The notes beneath the pieces are model-generated. The model did no database searches and was not told the origin of the DNA. It worked only from the letters and a program-made list of their open reading frames with translations. A stretch of 64,000 nt of DNA, taken from NCBI RefSeq assembly GCF_014653575.1, contig NZ_BNAQ01000001.1:1302001-1366000 (forward strand). Direction: 5' to 3'. Below are positions 28,430-44,427 of this stretch, one piece after another; the first letter of the stretch is position 1; each line of letters opens with the position of its first letter. The stretch comes from Sphingomonas glacialis (GTDB lineage Bacteria; Pseudomonadota; Alphaproteobacteria; Sphingomonadales; Sphingomonadaceae). A program made the translations under genes and the position numbers.

Positions 28430-28636
28430 ATGACCATCGGAACCGTAAAGTTTTTTAACGCAGACAAGGGCTATGGCTTCATCGCGCCTGAAGGCGGCGG
28501 CGAAGACGCGTTCGTGCACATCACCGCCGTCGAGCGCGCCGGCATGGCGACGCTCGATAAGGACCAGCGCGTCCAGTACGAGCTCGAGCAGGACAAGCGC
28601 GGCAAGATGTCGGCTGTGAACCTGCAGCACGCCTAA
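28430..28636 (+). CDS. CspA-type cold-shock protein
   Basis: 68 residues, a single cold-shock domain. Seen: TVKFFNADKGYGFIAPEGG (RNP1) and DAFVHITAVERAG (RNP2). Acts as an RNA chaperone or single-strand binding protein. Preceded by AAGAAGG and a long leader, which in this family usually controls temperature-dependent translation. Followed by a strong bidirectional terminator shared with the AsmA-like gene on the other strand. Confidence 0.96.
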   Translation: MTIGTVKFFNADKGYGFIAPEGGGEDAFVHITAVERAGMATLDKDQRVQYELEQDKRGKMSAVNLQHA

Positions 28637-28655
28637 TCGCGTCTGCTAAAAGAAA

Positions 28656-28688
28656 GGGCGGTCCGGTTCTCCGGGCCGCCCTTTTTTT
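28656..28688 (+). terminator. Bidirectional intrinsic terminator
   Basis: GGGCGGTCCGG / CCGGGCCGCCC hairpin with a TTCT loop and seven T residues downstream. On the minus strand the same hairpin is followed by TTTCTTTT, so it can also terminate the convergent AsmA-like gene. Confidence 0.93.
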
Positions 28689-28692
28689 GTGT

Positions 28693-30636
28693 TCAGCGCA
28701 GCGCCGCCGTAACCGCCGCCTGGCAATCGAAGCGCTGCGGCGTCGACCCGCCCGCGCTCGGATCGATCTTGGTGATGCCGAGCGCCTGGCCAAGCGAGCG
28801 CCCGAGCACCTTGAACACGCCCCCGGCGCTCGGCTTGTCGCTCGCGCCGACACCCGCAACCGAAATGCTCGGCGCGCTCAGCGTGCCACCGACTTGGATC
28901 GGATCGGCGATCCGCAACAGCGCGCGGCTCTTGGTCGTGCCCGCAAGCGTCAGCGCGATCCGTTCGCCGTCGAGCACGATCCGCCCCGTCCCGCGCCCGA
29001 CCGAACTGCCCGTATCGATTTCGAGCGGGCGCGGCACGAGCACACCGTTCGAACCGCGGAAGTCGGCGATCAGGCATTGCAGCGGGACGGTTTCGCTCGG
29101 CCCGCTGATCGCATGCGCGACCGCACCGCTCAGGCTTTGCCCGAGCACATCGGCGATCATCCGCTGGACATGCCCCTGCGTCGCGACGATTGCCGCCTTG
29201 CCGCTGCCGTGCGCGAGCGCCTCGCGCACCGTCTCGCCCTGCCCGCTGAGCACGATATGCCCGCGGACTTGTCCGCCGATCATGTCGGGCTTGCCGACGA
29301 GGCGCTCGAGCGTCACCCCGGCGAGCCGCATGTCGATCGCGAGCTTGGGCAAGCCGCTGCGATGATCGACGCGGATCGTGCCCGTCATCCGCCCGTTCGC
29401 GAGTGTGGCAACGACATCGCTGACGGTCAGCATCCGATTGTCGAGGTTGAGCGTGCCCGACAGGCTGTCGAACACCGTGCCGCCCTTCGACAGCACATGA
29501 TCGGCCGCGAAGCGGATCGTCCCGTCGGTCTTCCACAGCTTCGACAGGTCGATCCGCGTCGGCGGGATCACGCGCGGGCCGATCCGCGCGAGCCGCGCTG
29601 CGGCTTCGGCGCGCCCCTTGCTGTCGGCGAGATCGTCGAAATCGAATTGCGACGCGTGGATCCGCGCGTCGATCGCGGTGCGGATGCCGTATTTGTGGAC
29701 GGTCGCACGCGCAGTGAGGCGCGAGCGGCCGATCGTGCCGGCGAGCCGGTCGATATACCAGTCGCGCACATCGTGGCGGATCGTGCCGTTCAGGTCGATC
29801 GGCTGCGTCCCGAACAGCCCCGCCTCGATCAGATAATCGAGGTTCTTGAGCGTCGGTGCCTGCGCACGCAGCGTCGCGCTGAAGTGGCGCGTGTCGAGCA
29901 CGCCCCGCATCGTCCCCTGCGCCGCGAAATCGAGCGCCGAGGAGGAAAGCTTCACCGCAAACGGGTATGGCGCGGTCGGGTCGATCCCCGCGATCCGACC
30001 GCCGGTCAGCGCGAGCGTCGCGGGGGTATCGCGGAAGCTGCCCTTCGCCGCGAGCCGCAACCCGTGAGTCGCATCGACCGACAGCGGGCCTGCAACGACG
30101 AGCTGGCGCTTGGCATCGCGCAGCACGATCTGCGTGTTGGTGACGCTGAGGTCGGAGAGGCTCGGGCGGCTCGCTCCGCCTTGCTTTGGCTTGCTGCCGT
30201 CGGGCTCCCAGTTTGCGCGCCCGCTCGCGTCGCGGACCAGCGCGATCCGCGCGCCGTCGATCGCGATGCGGTCGGGCCGGAACCGCCCGGTGAGGAGCGC
30301 CAGCACCGGCACGCGCACGCGCAGCGCCGACACGCGGACGAAATCGCCCTGCCCGGCCCAGGCCGGCTGCGCGATCCGCACATCGCGCAGCGCGACGACC
30401 GGCGTGTAGGAGAAGACACCATCGCGCGTGACCGAGCCGACCGCGACCTTGGTGTGGAGCGCGGCGGACACGCGGTTCTCGACCACGCCGCGCAGCAGCC
30501 CGACCGGGAACGCGCCGAGCGCGAGCACGAGCACGCCGATCGCAGCAGCGAGGGCGGCGCCGATCGCGAGCGCTGGGCGGTGCCAGCCTTTGGCGGGTTG
30601 GATGGATGGCGGCAGGGGGTCTGAAGGTGTCGTCAC
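28693..30636 (-). CDS. AsmA-family envelope protein
   Basis: 647 residues. Seen: a cytoplasmic N-terminus of about 20 residues, one membrane helix (about 22-46), then a long beta-strand-rich periplasmic part beginning LRGVVENRVSAALHTKVAVG with FRPDRIAIDGARIALVRD, and C-terminal repeated beta-groove patterns (LSDLSVTNTQIVLRDAKRQ, GRIVLDGERIALTLAGTTK). This is the layout of AsmA/TamB-type bridge proteins, which are implicated in phospholipid transport to the outer membrane. It stops beside the terminator shared with the cold-shock gene. Confidence 0.88.
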   Translation of the reverse strand: MTTPSDPLPPSIQPAKGWHRPALAIGAALAAAIGVLVLALGAFPVGLLRGVVENRVSAALHTKVAVGSVTRDGVFSYTPVVALRDVRIAQPAWAGQGDFVRVSALRVRVPVLALLTGRFRPDRIAIDGARIALVRDASGRANWEPDGSKPKQGGASRPSLSDLSVTNTQIVLRDAKRQLVVAGPLSVDATHGLRLAAKGSFRDTPATLALTGGRIAGIDPTAPYPFAVKLSSSALDFAAQGTMRGVLDTRHFSATLRAQAPTLKNLDYLIEAGLFGTQPIDLNGTIRHDVRDWYIDRLAGTIGRSRLTARATVHKYGIRTAIDARIHASQFDFDDLADSKGRAEAAARLARIGPRVIPPTRIDLSKLWKTDGTIRFAADHVLSKGGTVFDSLSGTLNLDNRMLTVSDVVATLANGRMTGTIRVDHRSGLPKLAIDMRLAGVTLERLVGKPDMIGGQVRGHIVLSGQGETVREALAHGSGKAAIVATQGHVQRMIADVLGQSLSGAVAHAISGPSETVPLQCLIADFRGSNGVLVPRPLEIDTGSSVGRGTGRIVLDGERIALTLAGTTKSRALLRIADPIQVGGTLSAPSISVAGVGASDKPSAGGVFKVLGRSLGQALGITKIDPSAGGSTPQRFDCQAAVTAALR

Positions 30637-30811
30637 GCGTCTGAAACCCAGACGCCGCCGGATTGTTGCACGCCCGACATGATTTCGTGGGGCCGGCCTG
30701 CGGCGCGCGCAATCGCCGCGCAGACCACCCTCCCCGCGGCCGCAAAATCACGCTAGCGGCGGAGCCGACACCGCCGCAGCACGTTGGCTGCGGAAAGGAG
30801 AAACTACCGCG

Positions 30812-31123
30812 ATGCCGCATGCCAGCCAGATCGTCGAATGTACCGACCCCGAATCCCCTCACGCTTTCGACATCATCCCGCTCCAGCCGCGCAACGGCGC
30901 GCTCGATGCGGCGTGCCCGGTGTGCAAGGGGCACGGCCAGTGGAACCTCGAGATCGACCTGGTCAGCTTCCGCAGCAAGCGCGCGATCTGCAACCACTGC
31001 CAAGGCGCGGGCTGGGTCGAGACGGGAGACGACCCGCACGGCGTCCCCGATATCGAACGCGACGCGGCGGGCCATCCGCGCTGGTACACGCGGATCGAGC
31101 AGGACGTGCCGGAGAAATCGTAG
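30812..31123 (+). CDS. Small zinc-finger-like protein with two CxxC motifs
   Basis: 103 residues. Seen: CPVCKGHGQWNLE and CNHCQGAGWVETGD, two CxxCxGxG-type knuckles like those in the DnaJ zinc-binding domain, which would bind one zinc. There is no J domain. Preceded by a strong GGAAAGGAG ribosome site. Its function is not known; the domain suggests a protein-interaction or chaperone-adaptor role, which is inference only. Confidence 0.82.
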   Translation: MPHASQIVECTDPESPHAFDIIPLQPRNGALDAACPVCKGHGQWNLEIDLVSFRSKRAICNHCQGAGWVETGDDPHGVPDIERDAAGHPRWYTRIEQDVPEKS

Positions 31124-31134
31124 ACGCCCCCCAA

Positions 31135-31232
31135 CCGTCACCCCGGCCCCGTGCCGGGGCCCACCGGGATGCACGCACCCCGACCCCAGCGCGCGCGTCA
31201 CGGTAGACCCCGGGACAAGCCCGGGGTGACGG
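31135..31232. repeat. GTCACCCCGG-type palindromic repeat, copy 2
   Basis: Arms CGTCACCCCGGCCCCGTGCC and CGGGACAAGCCCGGGGTGACGG with the shared centre CCACCGGGATGCACGCACC. Located between the convergent zinc-finger and aminotransferase genes. Confidence 0.82.
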
Positions 31233-31245
31233 TCAGGCGGTAGGA

Positions 31246-32430
31246 TTACGCGATAACCTTGTCGAGCGCAGTGCAGAACGCCTTCATCTCGGCGCTCGAA
31301 CCGACGGTGACGCGGCTGACCGTCGGCCAGATCGGCCACGACCGCCCGATCTCGACGCTCTGCTTGCGAAACGCCGCCTGCATGTCCTTGGCAGCCCGCG
31401 TCTTCCAGTCGATCATGAACATGTTGGCGTTGGTCGGAAACACGCTCACGCCGCGCGCCTTGAGATGATCGAGCGTCAGCCCGCGCGCGCTCTGCATCTC
31501 GGCGCGGCGTGCGGCGATCAGCGGGGCGGCGGTCAGGCTGGCGGTCGCGCACGCCAGGCTGGTGACGGGCAACGCGCCCGACTGCATCCCGCCGTCATAG
31601 CGCATCATCTTGGTGAGATTGGCGGGGTTGGTGATGACATAGCCCATCCGCAGCCCGGCCATGCCGAACAGCTTGGAGAAGGTGCGCATCACGATCACGT
31701 CGGGATGTTTTACCGCGAGCGACGAGGCAACGGGCACGCCGGCGAAGTGCGTATACGCCTCGTCGATCAGCACCATCGATCCCGCCGGCTTGTTGGCGAT
31801 CAGCCATTCGATGTCGGCGAGCGGGGTGATCGTGCCCGTCGGGTTGTTGGGCGTACAGATGTAATAGAGCCCGGCATCGGGGTTGGCGGCGAGCATCGCC
31901 TTGACGTCGTGCGTATACTCGGCAGTCAGCGGCACCGCCTTGACCGGCGCGCCAAGCCATGCGGCGGTGCGCCCGGCGAGTTCGAAGGTCGGGTCGGCGG
32001 TGACGAGGCCCTTGGTCGGCGAACAATAGGTGACGACCGCGCGGCAGAGCGGATCGCTCGACCCCGGCCAGGGCGCGACATGGTCGAACGGTACACCCTC
32101 GACCGACATGACAGCCTTGATGAAATCGCTTCGCTCGTCATGCGGCGAATAGCGGTTGCCCATCGCGATCATCGCAGCGGCGGCCTTTTGGCCGGGGGCA
32201 AGCGGGCCGGTCCAGCATTCGTTCGCCCCGATGCGGACCTTGGCGGTCGGCGCCGGATCGGGCACGCCGCCCGAGGCGAACGCCGGTCGCCCGACCGACG
32301 CGGCCAGCGCGCCGACGCCGAACACCGCGGCAATCCGCGCCAGATCGCGCCGCGCAAAGCCGCGGGTGAGCAGATCGTCCTGCGCCTCGGCGCCGAGCGT
32401 TGCGGCGGTGGTGATGGTAGCTTCGGTCAT
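31246..32430 (-). CDS. Tat-exported class I/II aminotransferase (HisC-like)
   Basis: 394 residues. Seen: an N-terminal twin-arginine signal (FARRDLARIAAVFGVGALAA, ending near PAFASGG), then a fold-type I aminotransferase: IGANECWTGPLAPG, RYSPHDERSDFIKA, CTPNNPTGTITP, LIDEAYTHFAG and the PLP lysine in RTFSKLFGMAGLRMGY. It resembles histidinol-phosphate aminotransferase, but that enzyme is cytoplasmic; a Tat signal predicts folding with PLP and export to the periplasm. Substrate unknown. No his genes are nearby. Confidence 0.87.
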   Translation of the reverse strand: MTEATITTAATLGAEAQDDLLTRGFARRDLARIAAVFGVGALAASVGRPAFASGGVPDPAPTAKVRIGANECWTGPLAPGQKAAAAMIAMGNRYSPHDERSDFIKAVMSVEGVPFDHVAPWPGSSDPLCRAVVTYCSPTKGLVTADPTFELAGRTAAWLGAPVKAVPLTAEYTHDVKAMLAANPDAGLYYICTPNNPTGTITPLADIEWLIANKPAGSMVLIDEAYTHFAGVPVASSLAVKHPDVIVMRTFSKLFGMAGLRMGYVITNPANLTKMMRYDGGMQSGALPVTSLACATASLTAAPLIAARRAEMQSARGLTLDHLKARGVSVFPTNANMFMIDWKTRAAKDMQAAFRKQSVEIGRSWPIWPTVSRVTVGSSAEMKAFCTALDKVIA

Positions 32431-32653
32431 TGAATCGGCCCCCTGCTTAAAGCGGTTTTCGATTCCGTCCTGCATGGACTCGTGCGGTCCTTGACACCGA
32501 GTGTTCCGCAGTTTCGATGCAAAAGCTACAGGCAGTCGAAGAAAAACCGCCGTCCGCACCCCGGCGAAAGCGGGTGTGACGATCAGGCGGGCGTTGACTT
32601 TCCCCGCTCATCCGCTAAAGGCCGCGCTCTCCCGTCACGCCTCGGCGCGGCGG
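32431..32653. other. Intergenic region between aminotransferase and L10 leader
   Basis: No gene seen. A small hairpin CACCCCGGCGAAAGCGGGTGTG (32555-32576) resembles half of the GTCACCCCGG repeats. TTGACT at 32594-32599 with TAAAGG at 32616-32621 is a possible rplJ promoter: the -35 is good, the -10 weak, the spacer 16. Confidence 0.4.
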
Positions 32654-32716
32654 GACCGTCCAAGACAGTAGGTGATCGGGATTTGCCCGGTCTTAATTTC
32701 CTGCCGAGACGGGGAC
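32654..32716 (+). ncRNA. Ribosomal protein L10 leader
   Basis: Two strands pair as CCGTC...GACGG-like and TAGG...CCT around the conserved asymmetric loop AAGACAG / CCGAGA, enclosing a second hairpin CGGG/CCCG. This is the arrangement of the L10(L12)4 autoregulatory leader found upstream of rplJ. It lies about 165 nt before the rplJ start and would reduce rplJL translation when L10 complex is in excess. Confidence 0.72.
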
Positions 32717-32878
32717 CAGGATTACAACCGCTCTCGGCCCAGCCGCGACCGGTCTGCCGCCCTCCATCAAACGGGGCGACGCTCCCATTCCCCATCGCTG
32801 GACAATTCCGGGTGCAACAGCGCCCGGTTTGTAACCGGTCGTGCCGCGCAAGCGACACGGCCAAACGTGGAGAATGGC

Positions 32879-33400
32879 ATGGATCGCGCTCAAAAGACCG
32901 AGCTCGTCGCCGAGCTGAACCACAATTTTGCCGAAGTCGGCGTGGTGGTCGTCACCCGCAACCTCGGCATGACGGTGGCTCAGTCGACCAAGCTGCGGAA
33001 CGCAATGCGTGACGCAGGGGCGAGCTATAAGGTCTCGAAGAACAAGCTTGCCAAGATCGCACTGGCCGACACCGACTATGCTTCGTTGAGCGAAATGCTC
33101 ACCGGGCCGGTCGGTCTGGCCACCTCCATCGACCCCGTCGCGGCTGCCAAGGTGGCCGTCGACTTCGCGAAGACGAACGACAAGTTCGAAATCGTTGGTG
33201 GTGCGATGGGTGCGACCGTCCTCGACGTAGAAGGTGTCAAGTCCCTCGCGACGATGCCGTCGCTGGATGAACTGCGTGCGAAGATCGTGGGCCTCCTGGT
33301 TGCTCCTGCAACCAAGCTCGCGACGATCACGCAGGCGCCAGCTGCCCAGCTCGCGCGCGTGCTTGCCGCCTATGCGGAAAAGGACACGGCGGACGCCTGA
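32879..33400 (+). CDS. rplJ: 50S ribosomal protein L10
   Basis: 173 residues. Seen: [62 protein letters not shown] and the C-terminal helix [11 protein letters not shown] that binds L7/L12 dimers. Forms the base of the ribosomal stalk. ATG 32879 follows GTGGAGAA and matches the family N-terminus. It is preceded by an L10 leader and followed by rplL after 52 bases. Confidence 0.97.
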   Translation: MDRAQKTELVAELNHNFAEVGVVVVTRNLGMTVAQSTKLRNAMRDAGASYKVSKNKLAKIALADTDYASLSEMLTGPVGLATSIDPVAAAKVAVDFAKTNDKFEIVGGAMGATVLDVEGVKSLATMPSLDELRAKIVGLLVAPATKLATITQAPAAQLARVLAAYAEKDTADA

Positions 33401-33452
33401 TTTCAGGCGCTTCGAGATTTCAAACCCGAACTGATTTTACTGGAGAATACAC

Positions 33453-33830
33453 ATGGCAGACCTGAACGCGCTGGTTGACCAGCTTTCCGCCCTGACCGTC
33501 ATCGAAGCAGCTGATCTCTCGAAGCTGCTCGAAGAGAAGTGGGGCGTCTCGGCCGCTGCTGCTGTTGCAGCGGCTCCTGCTGCTGGCGGCGGCGCTGCAG
33601 CACCGGCTGCTGAAGAGCAGACCGAATTCGACGTCATCCTCACCGGCGACGGCGGCAAGAAGATCAACGTCATCAAGGAAGTCCGTGCGATCACCGCGCT
33701 CGGCCTGACCGAAGCCAAGACGCTGGTCGAGTCGGCTCCGAAGGCGATCAAGGAAGGCGTGTCGAAGGACGAAGCCGCCAAGATCAAGGCGCAGCTGGAA
33801 GCAGCCGGCGCGACCGTCGAGGTCAAGTGA
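33453..33830 (+). CDS. rplL: 50S ribosomal protein L7/L12
   Basis: 125 residues. Seen: N-terminal dimerisation helices ([20 protein letters not shown]), a flexible Ala/Gly hinge ([14 protein letters not shown]), and the factor-binding C-terminal domain [35 protein letters not shown]. Recruits translation GTPases to the ribosome. Followed by copy C of the three-hairpin element and then an intrinsic terminator, so rplJL does not read into rpoB here. Confidence 0.98.
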   Translation: MADLNALVDQLSALTVIEAADLSKLLEEKWGVSAAAAVAAAPAAGGGAAAPAAEEQTEFDVILTGDGGKKINVIKEVRAITALGLTEAKTLVESAPKAIKEGVSKDEAAKIKAQLEAAGATVEVK

Positions 33831-33836
33831 GCTGAA

Positions 33837-33939
33837 GCGGGAGCGACGATTTAGCCTCGGCTAAATCGCACTCCCGCGAAGCCGGCCGGCGCGGCTTGCC
33901 GCGTCCGACGTCATGGGCTTTGCCCATGACGGCTTGCCC
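33837..33939 (+). repeat. Three-hairpin repeated element, copy C (after rplL)
   Basis: Outer stem GCGGGAG/CTCCCGC around hairpin 1 CGATTTAGC/GCTAAATCG, block CCGGCCGGCG (33882-33891), hairpin 2 CGCGGC/GCCGCG, block CGTCCGACG (33902-33910), hairpin 3 GTCATGGGC/GCCCATGAC. It ends eight bases before the rplJL terminator and so lies in the rplL 3' untranslated region. Confidence 0.75.
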
Positions 33940-33947
33940 AAGAAAAA

Positions 33948-33979
33948 GGGGCGACACCATGCGGTGTCGCCCCTTTTTT
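33948..33979 (+). terminator. Intrinsic terminator of rplJL
   Basis: Eleven-base-pair stem GGGGCGACACC / GGTGTCGCCCC with an ATGC loop and six T residues. Confidence 0.95.
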
Positions 33980-34022
33980 CGTTCCGACCCGCACCGCACC
34001 CCCAAGCGCGGGAGCGGAAATC

Positions 34023-35279
34023 CTATGCTGACACGGTGTATTCGATCGCGCTCACCGTATCGTACATCCGCGCAGCGCTATCGATGCGGAACGGCGCGAG
34101 CTTGCCCCCTCCCCCGCGATCGATGCCGATGACATAGGAGCGCGCGGTCTGGCCGCTGCCGCCGCCCGCCCAAGCATAGTGCGCGTTGATCGTCAGCACG
34201 GGGACGAACAGCGCCTTGCCGCCGACGTCCATCACCTCGAGTGTCGCCTTGGGATGCATCGCCATGCCGCCGAGTTCGACAGAGACGCCAGCCGGCAGAT
34301 CGAACGGGGTCGTGATCGGCTGCGCGATCGGCGCAGCGAACAGCGCCTCGATCACCGCATCCTGCCGCTGTCCCGCGCTCAGCAAGCGAATGTCGAGCCG
34401 AACCCCCGTCGCTGCGACATCGCCGGTGTTGCGGAGCACGATCAGATATTCGACCGCGGCGCTCAGCAAATTGGTGCCAGCGCGCTTCGGGGTCAGCTCG
34501 AACACAATCGACGCGCGATCGGCCGGGGCGGCATCGGGCACGACCGCGACCGGGAGAGGAGCCTCCGCAACCGCGCTTGCTGCTGGCACAGCCGGAGGAG
34601 CCGCTTCCGGCGCGACGGCTGCGAATTCGACACCCGCTGGCGCAACGGGTTCGGCCACGAGCTCGTCCTCATAGGCCACGACGTCCTGCGCGCCACGCCG
34701 GCGCCACCATAGTCCCAGACCAGTCGCGACGATCAGCGCGAGCCCGCCCCCGACAGCAGGCCACAGCCACGCGCTTGCGCCTTCCGCTGGCGCGATCGCT
34801 GCCGCCGCTGCCGCGCTCGACTGCGGCGTCGGTGCTGGGGTCGGGGCTGGGGTCGGCGGTATCGCGGCGACAGGCGACGGCACGACGGTCGGCACGGCGA
34901 CCGGAGCCGCCGGAATAATTGGCGTTGGTGTCGCGCTGGCACGCGGTGCTGGCGTTCGCTCGGGCGCTGGCGTCGCGCGCGCCGTGGGCGTGGCGCGCGC
35001 CGGCGTCGCGGTCGCGCGCGGCGTCGTGGTCGCGCGGGCCGTCGCCGCCACGGCGGGCGGCGCGACGGTCTGGGTCTCGACCGGACGCGGGTTGGTCGTC
35101 GGCTCGGGTGTCGGCGAGATCCGCGGCGCCGGCCGGTTCGACGGCAGGCTGAACGAATCGAGCCCCTGCAAGGGTTGCGCAGGCACGCTGTTTTGGGCGA
35201 GCGCGGGGCTGCCAAACGCCGTCAGGCTGGTGGCGACGAGGAGGGATACAAAGACAAAGCGTTTCACAGCGCCGGGCAT
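34023..35279 (-). CDS. Exported protein with Pro/Thr/Ala-rich linker and membrane helix, unknown function
   Basis: 418 residues. Seen: signal peptide (VKRFVFVSLLVATSLTAF, cleaved near PALAQ), about 130 residues rich in Pro, Ala, Thr and Arg, a membrane helix (WLWPAVGGGLALIVATGLGL) followed by WWRRR, a second Ala/Pro/Val-rich linker, and a C-terminal beta-rich domain (FELTPKRAGTNLLSAAVEY, GVRLDIRLLSAGQR). I recognise no family. A GTG at 35267 is an alternative start. It sits on the opposite strand between rplL and rpoB, which are usually adjacent. Confidence 0.8.
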   Translation of the reverse strand: MPGAVKRFVFVSLLVATSLTAFGSPALAQNSVPAQPLQGLDSFSLPSNRPAPRISPTPEPTTNPRPVETQTVAPPAVAATARATTTPRATATPARATPTARATPAPERTPAPRASATPTPIIPAAPVAVPTVVPSPVAAIPPTPAPTPAPTPQSSAAAAAAIAPAEGASAWLWPAVGGGLALIVATGLGLWWRRRGAQDVVAYEDELVAEPVAPAGVEFAAVAPEAAPPAVPAASAVAEAPLPVAVVPDAAPADRASIVFELTPKRAGTNLLSAAVEYLIVLRNTGDVAATGVRLDIRLLSAGQRQDAVIEALFAAPIAQPITTPFDLPAGVSVELGGMAMHPKATLEVMDVGGKALFVPVLTINAHYAWAGGGSGQTARSYVIGIDRGGGGKLAPFRIDSAARMYDTVSAIEYTVSA

Positions 35280-35357
35280 AGCGATAAAACCCCGCCTGCC
35301 AAGGATTGCTGCGCCGAGCGGTTCGCCGCAGCCCCCCCCCGACGCCACGCGACTGCG

Positions 35358-35386
35358 TTGACACGCTCGCGCCGTCGACCTATATC
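35358..35386 (+). promoter_or_regulatory. Strong candidate promoter of rpoBC
   Basis: Consensus TTGACA, a 17-base spacer and TATATC. Transcription would start near 35393, giving a leader of about 195 nt to the rpoB ATG. The rest of the 307-bp gap (35280-35586) shows no gene. Confidence 0.75.
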
Positions 35387-35586
35387 GCTCACTCAACCAA
35401 AACCGTCGGGAAATGATGTGCCGTCGCGCAGTGCATCGATCGTATTGATGGTTAGGGTTTCTCGAGACGCATGAAAGCTGCTGTTTTCCGCTTGCGCGGA
35501 CAACACGCGGCTTTTTGTCGTTTCCGATTTGCACGCCCGCCCGGTGGATTCCGGGCCGAATTTCAGGCTTGAGGGCAGAAAACTCC

Positions 35587-39768
<4,182 letters not shown>

Positions 39769-39782
39769 TATGCCGGCCTAGC

Positions 39783-39887
39783 CCTCTCCCGCCTTCGCGG
39801 GAGAGGGTTGGGTGAGGCTTCGACTAGGGCCGCGGGAAGACCGCGACCCAAGTCTGCGCAGCCTCTCCCGCGAAAGCGGGCGAGGGC
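39783..39887. repeat. CTCTCCCGC-type palindromic repeat between rpoB and rpoC
   Basis: Hairpin CCCTCTCCCGC/GCGGGAGAGGG at about 39781-39806 and a second, imperfect copy CCTCTCCCGC/GCGGGCGAGG at about 39862-39887 form an inverted pair of about 105 bp. The rpoC ribosome site (AGGAAGG) lies downstream of the repeat and is free. Confidence 0.78.
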
Positions 39888-39915
39888 AAAGAATTTCTAG
39901 GAAGGCTGTTCATCC

Positions 39916-44208
<4,293 letters not shown>

Positions 44209-44244
44209 TCCTCCGGGTTCGGGTTACCACCTGATGCATTGAGA

Positions 44245-44276
44245 GCCGCCGTCCGGGGAAACCCGGGCGGCGGTTT
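44245..44276 (+). terminator. Intrinsic terminator of rpoBC
   Basis: CCGCCGTCCGGG / CCCGGGCGGCGG stem (one T-G pair), GAAA-type loop and TTTT. Confidence 0.9.
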
Positions 44277-44427
44277 TCGTTTGGGGCATCGCGGCACCCG
44301 GCTTCGGCAGGCCGTGTCACGAGTCTGACGCACGACGGCAATGAAACTGCTGGAAAACTGCCGTCCAACCGTCACAGCCATCCCGTAGGGCGCCCTCAAG
44401 TGCAGCGGCACATCCAGGGGGCCTTCC

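Noticed and set aside
31135..31232. Short frames encoding RHPGLVPGS-like peptides in the palindromic repeats
   Set aside because: The same peptide appears in every repeat copy because the DNA is repeated; these are non-coding palindromes.
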